Assembly (NCBI GenBank): GCA_025331125.1
Contig: JAOALB010000170.1
Span: forward strand, 1 to 64,000
Direction: 5' to 3'
Source of the DNA: Mycogone perniciosa
Taxonomy: Eukaryota; Ascomycota; Sordariomycetes; Hypocreales; Hypocreaceae
Length of the DNA: 64,000 nt
Shown here in pieces: positions 47,200-56,231 of this stretch; position 1 is the first letter of the stretch, and the number at the start of each line of letters is the position of its first letter. Made by a program: the position numbers and the translations under genes. The notes under the pieces are model-generated. The model had not been told where the DNA came from. It did no database searches and saw only the letters and a program-made list of their open reading frames with translations.

Positions 47200-48082
47200 A
47201 TGCCGTGGTGGGGCAAATCGCAAGAGTCAAAGCCTGAGCAGCCAAAGGAGCCCTTCGATCCGAACAAGCTCCCTAAGCCGGAGAAGCTCCCAAAAGAACT
47301 ACAAAAACTGGTGGACAAGGCTGATGAAGATGGGAGTTTCTTTGACAACATAGTTGAGGGACTGTAGGACCTCACTTGTCGCGCCAATGGGTCACTTACT
47401 GACACCATCCTACAGCGGCCCCGACTCAACAGAGAGCAAAGTCCGATATGCTGCCTATGCAACAAGATTCCGAACGATTCTTACTTCAGCCCATCGATAT
47501 GTCGCATATACCTCCGATATTGGCGAATCATTCCGTCCCGTGGCGCACCCGAACCTTGTCCGCGCTGCCTATGGCATCTCCTGGCTTTACATCCTCGGCG
47601 ACGTCTCTCACGAAGGCTACCGAGCGTACTGGCAAAATCAGCGGATTCTCAACCCAAATCTGCAATTAACTGCTCACCAGCGAAAGATTTGCGGACTTCC
47701 GGAGATTGAGACACGCAATTTAACACCCGGAGTGGTCACCCCTCTGGAAGATTGGCGGACCGTGATGGTACAGCGGACCATTTTCCAGAGTGTCGCTAGT
47801 ATGGGACTGCCCGCATTTACCATCCACAGTGTGGTGCGGTACTCCGGAAGGGCGATGAAGAGTGTTAAGAATGTTACCTTGCGAACATGGGCGCCGATCG
47901 GACTCGGACTGGCTGTGGTTCCATTCTTGCCAAAGCTGTTTGACAAGCCGGTTGAGGATGCCGTTGAATGGGTATTCCATAAGGGTTTCGAGCAGTTTGG
48001 GGGGAAAGATTACGTTGGGGACTCACCAACTACAGGCCGAGAGAAGCTTCTGAACAAGGTCCCCAAGGCGAAGGGTGAGTAA
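47200..48082 (+). CDS. MTP18: MTP18/MTFP1-type mitochondrial fission process protein
   Basis: Two exons, 47200-47363 and 47416-48082, with a 52-nt intron (GTAGGA to TACAG), give 276 aa. A charged Pro/Lys-rich N-terminus (MPWWGKSQESK, KLPKPEKLPKELQ) precedes the family block: DSTESKVRYAAYATRFRT, RYVAYTSDIGESFRPV, GISWLYILGDVSHEGYRAY, VQRTIFQSVASMGLPAFTIHSVV and a final hydrophobic segment (GLGLAVVPFLPKLFDKPVEDAV). Animal MTFP1 sits in the inner mitochondrial membrane and promotes fission and controls inner-membrane proton leak. The fungal family has been less studied. The start ATG gives MPWWGKS, typical of fungal members. Confidence 0.9.
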
Positions 48083-48683
48083 TAGCAGCAAACAGCTGGG
48101 CTGTGTGAGAACACCGGATAGTGTGTTTTGGCGTTTTAGATAGGTGGATATATGCTCGACTCTGACTATTTCACTGTGGATACGTCCATATATAACAATT
48201 CAATGCAATATGTACACCGATTAATGGCATTCTCCATGGATGAGCGAGTTTGAAGCATAGACATAAGCGCACCCCTAAAGGTCTTGGCCTTGTTGAGTGT
48301 TGTGGCTGTACGGAGTACCATTGAGCACATGCACAAGGTCTGGTGGGGGCGGGAATCACCAACCCCGCGAAACCTTCAAGGGGCAGCCTGATCACGCTTT
48401 CACCCTTAATAATAATTCATTTCCTCATTGACAGTTTCGGCCTTTTGGAATTAGAGACAGCTCATGTGATTATATTATATACACACAACTTTAGCTTCGG
48501 AGTTGTTAAGCGGAACAATCACATTGCTAGCCTGTGGTAGGCGTTTCCAGACGTTTCCTCGCCACGTTTGTCAGCCGACCGACTTGTTCATCACAGCCTC
48601 GTCTGAATGACGACGCTCGCTCTGCCTACGCCTACGCAGCCTTATTATAGAGGAGGATAAACCGGGGCTCAAGAGCTTTCAAA
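48083..48683. other. tandem intergenic region
   Basis: Between MTP18 and the AN1 gene, both on the plus strand. It contains TACGGAGTA at 48309-48317. No gene is seen. Confidence 0.6.
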
Positions 48684-49610
48684 ATGGCTTCAGGTTCGGA
48701 TTCCGACGCTCAGGAAACGAGTTACATCATGAGAGACAAAGCAGACGCCACCTTGGTTGGCAAGCATTGCCAATACGAATACTGCAACCAACTTGATTTC
48801 CTCCCCTTTTCTTGCCAGTCTTGCACTAGAACGTTCTGTCTGGATCATCGCACGGAATCCGCACACAAGTGCTCAAACCCGGGAGCCTGGGCAGCGCGAA
48901 AACGACAGGCCCAGCTGGCGAAGCCTTCTATCGGGCAAGGGAAGACACTTCGGGATAGAATATCGGAGAAACCCTGCGCTTCGACGGAATGCGAGACGGT
49001 TATTGGCACGTCATTAAGACCTGGCGTTCACTGCGAGACGTGTAATCGGGATTACTGTTTGAAACACCGCTTCAAGGATGACCACAATTGCAAGAATTTA
49101 ACACCTATCGGGGCGCGGCCGGCTCAATTCGATGTCGCGGAAAAGACGAAATCAGCACTGGACAGACTACGGGCCTGGGGCTCAGCCAAGAAAGAACAAG
49201 CCGGCAGAGTATTGCCCAAACCGAAGCCGAGCTCTGCAGCAGCCCGCATGGTGGCCGTCAACAACTTGAAGAAATCCGCAAAGGGCGATGACAAGCTGGC
49301 GGCTGAGAAGCGAGTTTACCTCTACGTTGAGGCCGAGGCAGAAACCACAAAGGCGAAATTCCCCAAGGGTGAATTCTTCTACTCAAAGGACTGGGTGGTT
49401 GGACGAGTGTTGGACGCAGCGGCGCGGAGCTTGCAGGTGCAGAACATCAACAACCAAAGCTCGGATGAGAAGGACAGATTGCGAGTTTTTCATGTTGAGG
49501 GTGGCAGACTTTTGGAGTTTAATGAGAAGGTCGGATCGGCGTTGCAAAGCGGCAATACCATTGTGTTGTTGAGGGGCGTTGGAGCGCCGCCAGACTTGAT
49601 TCAGGTTTGA
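48684..49610 (+). CDS. CUZ1: CUZ1/ZFAND1-type AN1 zinc-finger protein
   Basis: A single exon of 308 aa. There are two AN1 fingers: about 28-63 (CQYEYCNQL, CQSCTRTFCLDHR, HKC) and about 97-136 (CASTECETV, CETCNRDYCLKHR, HNC). After a basic linker, the last 105 residues look like a ubiquitin-like fold (VYLYVEAEAE, FFYSKDWVVGRVLDAAAR, LEFNEKVGSALQSGNTIVLLRG). This layout matches Cuz1 and ZFAND1, which link the AAA ATPase Cdc48/p97 to the proteasome and help clear stress granules and arsenite-damaged proteins in the cytosol. The end VGAPPDLIQV is compact, without the C-terminal UIM of ZFAND2. Function here is by family knowledge. Confidence 0.88.
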   Translation: MASGSDSDAQETSYIMRDKADATLVGKHCQYEYCNQLDFLPFSCQSCTRTFCLDHRTESAHKCSNPGAWAARKRQAQLAKPSIGQGKTLRDRISEKPCASTECETVIGTSLRPGVHCETCNRDYCLKHRFKDDHNCKNLTPIGARPAQFDVAEKTKSALDRLRAWGSAKKEQAGRVLPKPKPSSAAARMVAVNNLKKSAKGDDKLAAEKRVYLYVEAEAETTKAKFPKGEFFYSKDWVVGRVLDAAARSLQVQNINNQSSDEKDRLRVFHVEGGRLLEFNEKVGSALQSGNTIVLLRGVGAPPDLIQV

Positions 49611-49929
49611 AGGGAGTTATGAATGTTGGATTAGGCTGATGGGAGCATTTCTCGGCGTTATTTATGGGAAGTATATCAGTGAAGGCTCCCTTATGAGAAT
49701 ATAACCCGCTTTCATAATGGAGAAAGTAGATCGTTGTAGGGACTGTTCAATTCAATAAAGCTATCCCTCCCTATCACATACGAGATATATCAATCCCCTG
49801 TTTCATCCCTAGGAAAAAATAGACTATAGAGAAGAGGCTTCGTTATGTCAGAGATCAAATCTCTAGTCGAGGAGATAAGAAGGTACACACCAACCAATCG
49901 CACACAAACGTGTATGCAGTCAGGACGAC
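49611..49929. other. convergent 3' spacer
   Basis: Between the AN1 gene and the methyltransferase gene. Nothing recognised. Confidence 0.6.
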
Positions 49930-51160
49930 TCAAAGAGATCGCCTAGACGCACCCTTATTATTCCGGATGAAGGGCGCATTCGCAAGCGCATTCGCTTGAA
50001 CTTTCCATATCTCCTTTCCATGATTCGCAAGCTTCGGTCCAAATTCCTCGAGCATTTCTTCCACACTGAGCTCGGCATCGTGAAGCAGCTTCTTATACTC
50101 CTCGTCTGACCCAAACGTAGCCACTTTCCATACCGTCTTCCAGTACTCGATGGCCTCAGCTGCTTCTGGGCACATGATGTTGACATCATTAGCAACCATG
50201 TAAAAAGAAGACCGTTTGGCGTGACCCTTCTGGGGCTTGAAGAGGCGGACCAGGGAGAACTTGGAGAATTCCATATCATGGATGCAGTGTCCCACGCTTC
50301 GAGTTTGTGTAGAAGGATAACCATGGTTCCCCCCTGTCTGATGTGTTCGAGGCCGAGAACCAACTGTGTGGTTGTCAACCTACGGGCTTCTCGGTGCTCC
50401 CTATAAGAAGCCCGTGTGTGCGTTCTAAGAACCTGGCCATCACAGAGAACCAGATTGAAACGCTGATCTGGCTTGAGCTGTCGTTGCATGATGAAGTTGT
50501 TAGCATCTGGGTGGTTTTCTGGAATCTCTGTCATGCCCATATCTGCGGCGAGCATGGTGACGTCGAAGAACCTCTGTTCGACATTCCGATTTCTAGGTAA
50601 AAGGACCTTGTGCCCTCCGCTAGAAATAGGGAGGCTGAATGCCAGAGCGTGAGACCCAGGGTTGCATCTCAACGCTGTTGCAAGAAAACCGCCTGGAGCC
50701 ATGCACATGTCGAGAATACGAGGCGGACCCCGGTGCTTTTGGTTGATCCAAAGGGCATTGGTAGAATGATTGAGCTCTTCGCCAATAGTCTGCATCAACT
50801 TGTAAAAGAAAACGACTGTCTGCTGACTAGCCTTGTCGGCACTTTGACGCTGTCGTTGAAAATAGGCATCACCCTCGGGGTTGTTCCATCCCTGTTGCAG
50901 AACTGATCAGTATTTTGGATGACTTTGAAGCTTGCATCACTGACCTTCTCTCGGAGATCTGCAAGTTCCCGGAACTCAGGGACCCTCTCGAGCAAATACG
51001 ATATAATCATTCCGCTGGCAGACTTGGGCGTCTGATCGTCATGGTTGGGAGTCTGGCCATCGACCAGTGCGTCGTTCGGGGTTCTCATCGCGCAAAGAGT
51101 TCGTTTGTCTGGTAGAACTGATGTGAACGTGTCCGTGTTCTGGAGGGATAGTATCTTCAC
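49930..51160 (-). CDS. FtsJ-like methyltransferase with a one-base frameshift
   Basis: Exon 1 is 51160-50945. A 53-nt intron (GTCAGT, CTGAT-type branch, CAACAG) leads to the body, giving FRELADLREKGWNNPEGDAYF. The SAM-binding motif is RILDMCMAPGGFLATAL; later come FNLVLCDGQ and GLEHIRQGGTMVILLHKLEAWDT. Between codons ACT (50286-50288) and TTC (50266-50268) only 17 bases remain where six codons are expected. The homologous protein continues in another frame as FSKFSLVRLFKPQKGHAKRS, SSFYMVANDVN, to a stop at 49930. The original frame stays open to 49920 without family similarity. Either the gene is newly broken or the assembly lost a base. FtsJ enzymes methylate ribose 2'-O positions in RNA; this fungal branch is not Trm7, Spb1 or Mrm2 and its substrate is unknown. 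Confidence 0.75.
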
Positions 51161-51805
51161 GACTGAACTCGGTGGTGTACGATGGAATCGATGTGATCAA
51201 AGGAGGACTGGGATCATGTAGGGCTTTTATGAGGCGAGTCCTGGCTTCAAGTTATATAACTGCCTGAAGTCATATAACTTGGGTGCATACGTAAACCCAA
51301 CAAACAACACAACAATAATGGGCCTCCCACAGCACCGTATTGTTGCATGATTGGCTTTTTGTGACAACATAACAAAAGGTCAGCTGGCTTGGCCATGGCG
51401 TTTGGTGAATCACATCTGTTTGGCTGTTCTCATTCACCAGTCGGGTTACAGAGGTGGCCGAAGCGGCTTTCTACCTATTGTCAATCATCTTTGTAACGAT
51501 ATTACTATTTTCTCCAGGCGCCTGTGCTTGTCACATAGTGACTCAATCACATCCCTCTCAAGCAAATACTCGTAACTCTGGATGCTCAGACGTGAGGGGT
51601 GTGTTTGCTTGCTCTAATGGCTTATTATCCCTTGGCACCTACGAAGTAAGTTACTATCCCCCCGGCCTGTTAATTCGATATCACGTGACTTCGCGTTCTC
51701 TCGCGTTTCGATGACGACAGGTGAGTTATTCAGTCCCACTCTACCATCACGACCATCATCTTTGGACGAGAATGCGGTGCCTAGCATTTCGACATTGAAG
51801 GAGAA
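51161..51805. other. divergent intergenic region, methyltransferase / RAD4
   Basis: Shared upstream region. It contains TACGAAGTA at 51640-51648, a palindromic CACGTG at 51682-51687, and an upstream ATG at 51711 that may be a short first exon of RAD4. Confidence 0.6.
51682..51687. promoter_or_regulatory. CACGTG E-box upstream of RAD4
   Basis: The palindrome lies in the context ATCACGTGACTT, about 120 bp before the RAD4 ATG. In fungi such sites bind Cbf1 or other bHLH factors. Its use here is inferred from position only. Confidence 0.35.
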
Positions 51806-54761
51806 ATGCCTCCTCATGTCCCGCGCAAGCGCCTTCGCGAGCCAACCCCGGCAGCTGTGACGAAAGCCGAGAGAAGCACAAGCCGTACGAGCTCCAATGC
51901 AGGTCCCAGTCAGCGAAAGGCGACCTTGTACGATGATCTCGATGCAACCGCCACATCACATTCTTTGGCACAATCGAACCCAATACTAGAGGGATTTGGT
52001 GAAGACGGGAGTGATAGCTCTTTATCATCGTTGTCCGACGAGGAATTTGAGGATGTGCCCCTCGCAAAACGACAGAAACTCGACAATTCCAGTGACGATG
52101 AGGATGATAATGTCGAGTTCGAGGACGTAGAAGCTCCAAGCCGACCCACCGCAGATGTGCCAATACCTTCAGGCGATCTCGAATTGACCCTCAATAGGGA
52201 CACCCGGATTTCCTTGACAAACCAGTTTGGGGATAAGAAGGGACCCTCGAAGCGCGAGCGCAAAGTCCGGAATGCGACGCATTGCGTCCATGTGCTTTGT
52301 CTCCTTTGGCACAATGCAGTTCGCAACTCGTGGCTTTGCGATCCCGAAGTCCAGGCGATCATGATATCCCACCTCTCACCAAAGCTCTGGGATGAAGTTG
52401 AACGGTGGAGGCGGAATAGCGGCTTGGTGGATGTCCCCGCACAACCCAGATCAAAAGGGAAGGGGAAGGGGAAGAGAGGCGCGGAACGAGACTCCCGTGA
52501 TTGGGGTGAAGCAGCGAAAAGGCTGGAAGAAGGGGCGGCTGATATGAGCCACGGTGACCCTCTTTTCCGCTTGATGCAGTCGCTAGTCGCCTGGTGGAAG
52601 CAGAGATTCCGGATCACAGCTCCTGGACTCAGGAAGTGGGGCTATATGTCACTCGAACGACTGGATAGGCTTACCAAGGCCTACAAAGACGACGCAGACG
52701 AACAAGATCAATTTGGCGAACGACTTGGCGGCCTCGAAGACTTTCGCAAAAGTGCACTAGAATGTAGAGGGAGTCGAGACATTGGGGCTCAACTCTTCAC
52801 GGCTCTCCTTCGAGGTATCGGTCTTGAAGCCCGCATGGTTGCTAGTTTGCAGCCATTAGGATTTGGGTGGAACAAGCTAGAAGATGCAGATGCAGAAGAC
52901 ACTACCGGCAACGAGAAGAGCCCAGGAGCTAACGAAACTTTGAATAAAGAAACATCGAAGTCAGATGAGCAAAAGAGGTCGGTGAAAAAGGGGGTGAAGC
53001 AAAGTAAAAGCAAAGCCTCTTCGAAATCCTCTCGGCCGACACGGTCTACTAAGCAAGCGAAAGTGTCCGTTGTGGAAGACTCAGATGACTTGGAGCTGGA
53101 GTACAAGGATACTGACGATGAATCCGTTGTTGAGATGAAGGTGACCCCTAGGAAGACGCCAATACCCGCGAATAAATATGACAAAGACCTCGAATATCCC
53201 CACTATTGGACTGAGGTTCTGTCGCCCGTGACAAATAAATATCTGCCCGTCGAGCCGATTGCTAAGGGCACCATCGCAACGAACAGGGATCTCATTGAGA
53301 CATTCGAACCTCGGGGTGCTAAAGCGGACAGAGCTAGGCAGGTCGTGTCCTACATTGTGGGCTTTTCCAAGGATGGAACGGCAAAGGATGTGACAGTAAG
53401 ATACCTGAAACGACAGGTGCTCCCAGGTCGAACCAAGGGTGTTAGAATGCCGTTGGAGAAAGTGCCAGTTTACAATCGCCATGGCAAAGTTAAGCGCTAC
53501 GAGGCTCTGGATTGGTTCAAGTCGGCAATGTCGGGATATAGGAGAGGCGGTAAGGGGCACCCTCTAACTGAGGTCGATCAACAAGAAGACGCTACGGATT
53601 TAAAGGCTGCGAAGCCCGAAAAGAAGGAAGTAAAAGAAGGCGAGGAGACGCTGCAGTATTACAAACAGTCAAAGGAGTACGCACTACAGAGACATCTGAA
53701 GCGCGAAGAGGCCCTTAGACCTGGGTCTATAGCCGTCAAGGTCTTCAAGAATAAAGGCAGGGGCGGGAAGGTTGAGGAAGAAGATGTGTACCTTCGCTCG
53801 GACGTCGTTTTGGTCAAGAGCGCTGAAACTTGGCACAAACAAGGTCGAGCGCCGATTGCGGGCGAGCAGCCTCTGAAGAAAGTTCCATATCGAGCGGCTA
53901 CCTTGAACCGAAAAAGAGAAATCTTGGAGCTCGAAGCTACAACAGGAGAAAAGGCTCTTCAGGGGCTATACAGCCATGAGCAGACAGATTGGATCGTTCC
54001 GCCACCTATCAAGGATGGCATCATTCCCAAGAATGAATATGGGTGAGTGACAGTTTATATCTACTGGGACTCAGGGGCTAATTTGGAGCAGAAATATTGA
54101 CCTGTTTGTCAAACATATGTGCCCACAAGGCGCGGTACACGTACCATACAGGGGGGTTGTCAAAGTCTGCAAGCGATTACAGATAGATTACGCCGAAGCC
54201 GTTGTGGATTTCGAATTCGGTCATCGGATGGCTGTGCCCGTTATTCAAGGCGTGGTAATTGCAGAAGAACATCACGATAGAGTAATGGTCGAGCTAGAAA
54301 AAGACGAAGCAGAGCGCGTGAGGAAGGAAGACGAGAAACGGCGAAAGGCCGCTTTAGGCATGTGGCGCAAGTTTCTCATGGGGATGAGGATCGTGGAGAG
54401 GATCCGGCAGGAGTACGGAGAGATCGATGAGAGCGTCTCCGTATTTGGACACAGTCGGGGAGGCGATCCAGCAGGCGCCTTGTCCAAGCCCCATGGTGAG
54501 GATATGGCGGGCGGTTTCTTACCTGAGGGCTATGAGGAGGATGTGGAGGCTGATGGACAGGCGCAACAGACGTCGATTTTCTTCCCGGCTTTGGAGGAGG
54601 GCGATCAGGGCGACGGGGATGACGGCCTGATCATGGAGGATCATAACCATGAACCCGATGTCGAGCCCAGCACGACTCAACGGTCAACACGGAGAAGCAA
54701 CAAAAGGACATCTAGCAGGCGCCGGAGAGGTGGATCTGGAGACGATGATGAAGAGGGATAG
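51806..54761 (+). CDS. RAD4: RAD4/XPC nucleotide-excision-repair protein
   Basis: Two exons, 51806-54042 and 54092-54761, with a 49-nt intron (GTGAGT to GAGCAG), give 968 aa and restore IPKNEYGNIDLFVKHMCP. An acidic N-terminus precedes the split transglutaminase-like fold (about 150-360, HCVHVLCLLWHNAVRN, then TALLRGIGLEARMVASLQPL; second part about 455-560, HYWTEVLSP, RYEALDWF). BHD1 follows (KEYALQRHLKREEALRPGS), then BHD2 (YLRSDVVLVKSAETWHKQGR) and BHD3 (NIDLFVKHMCPQGAVHVPYRG, GHRMAVPVIQGVV). The C-terminal tail is acidic then basic. The protein recognises helix-distorting lesions with Rad23 and starts global genome repair in the nucleus. An upstream ATG at 51711 could add five residues through a further intron. 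Confidence 0.96.
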
Positions 54762-54989
54762 ATTAATTCGGATCAACTGATTCAACCACTCTTTAAGTAT
54801 GTTATAAGATGCCCAAAGTCATCATGACTTCTCACCAACCCCCCACCAAGCACTTCACCAGCATGACGTAGTGCCACGTGAGTACGTGTACAGAGTACCA
54901 CCACTTAACACGTCTTCTTCCTCACCACGCGATCTTCTCTTCCTCATATTATACCCAACCTCAACACCAATCCCGACAACATCACCACA

Positions 54990-55889
54990 ATGTCCACAAC
55001 AGCCGGTCCCTCAGATAAAGAAAAAGGCCCCGCCATTCCCGCTGTCGAAGCCGCCTCCCTCCTCACCTCCTTCACATCGTTCCTCACCATCGCCATCCAC
55101 TCCCTCCTCTACCACCGCAATCTCTACCCAGCCGCTTCGTTCCTCATCGCGCGCGCATACAACCTCCCTGTCCACCAATCGCGACATCCCCGCGTGTGCT
55201 CCTGGGTCCAAGACGCCGTAGCCGCTGTGGCTGCGCAGTTACACATCGGCGCGGCGAGGCGTGTGGTGTTTGTCGTGCATGGAGTGCCGCCTGCGTTGCA
55301 TGTGTTGGAGAGGTGGGTGTTTGACGTGCAGAGCTTTCCAGCCTGGGGACAACCCGGGGATAGGATCATAACGGCGGCAGTGGAGGTGGACGACGACGCT
55401 GTGGATGACGACGAGGGATATCAGGTGGATCAGCCCGATAGCATAAATTGGACAGACGTGAACGAGGCATTGAGGGGCGCGCTGGGGAGGATAGCCTATG
55501 CCGCGCAGGGGATGGAGCCCTTGCCGAATGGCTGTACGTTTACGCTAGCGCTGGAACTGCGCGACGAGGCTCCAGCTCCAATAGGAGTAAGTTGTTGGGA
55601 TATATCTCGAGGACAGACATTGGTGGTGATGTGGGTTTTTATATGCTAACCTCCCTCCGAGCACCCACAACCTTGGATACCCTCCGAAGCCAACCTCCAA
55701 CCTCCTACCAAGACCAAACCGCATCAAGGCTCGTCATTAGGCGGAGCCAGCACAACGCCCATCCGCTCTGTTCGAGCAGATCCCCTGTTCTTCGAGTGCT
55801 GGGTCGAGCAAGGCAGCCCAGACCCCGGAGCAGACAATGACAACACGCCAACACCAACACCCAAGAATAAAAAAGCATCATCTTCGTAA
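54990..55889 (+). CDS. REV7: REV7/MAD2B HORMA-domain protein
   Basis: Two exons, 54990-55586 and 55662-55889, with a 75-nt intron (GTAAGT, TGCTAAC branch site, CCGAG), give 274 aa. The HORMA core begins near VEAASLLTSFTSFLTIAIHSLLYHRNLYP, continues with the helix CSWVQDAVAAVAAQL and the strand VVFVVHGVPPALHVLERWVFDV, and has the acidic insert typical of fungal Rev7 (VDDDAVDDDEG). After the splice, the safety-belt region has HPQPWIPSEAN and the closing strand PLFFECWVEQG. Rev7 bridges Rev3 and Rev1 in translesion polymerase zeta and also acts in end-protection and mitotic checkpoints in other eukaryotes. It lies 228 bp downstream of RAD4 in the same direction. Confidence 0.93.
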
Positions 55890-56231
55890 TTTTTTGTCAT
55901 TTGTTTGTTTCTCCATACAAGGCAACCAGCCAGCTTGATTCGAAGCAAAAGAACAAAAACAGTTTCCGCGCGTGGCCATGCCCTTTTTCTACCCTTGTTT
56001 GCAACAACCGAGACTCCCCTACCACATGCCGGGCCCCCCATACGTACGTAGTAGTATACAGCACCAGCCCCTTGCCTGTCCAAACCAAAACCATGCCAAA
56101 TAGTAGAGAAAACACGAAAACCAAACATTGCATCATTCCTGGACGCTCTTCCTCCAAGGCCGGAAGAGTCTTCCCAAATGACCCTTCAATTCCACAACCA
56201 CGTAAACGAGCATCGCGAGGGGCAGCATCAC
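55890..56231. other. convergent 3' spacer
   Basis: Between the 3' ends of REV7 and BUD3. It contains a GTACGTACG-like run near 56040. No gene is seen. Confidence 0.6.

Noticed and set aside
49920..50268. Open first-frame C-terminus of the methyltransferase
   Set aside because: The other frame carries clear family sequence, so this one is an accidental open frame after the shift.
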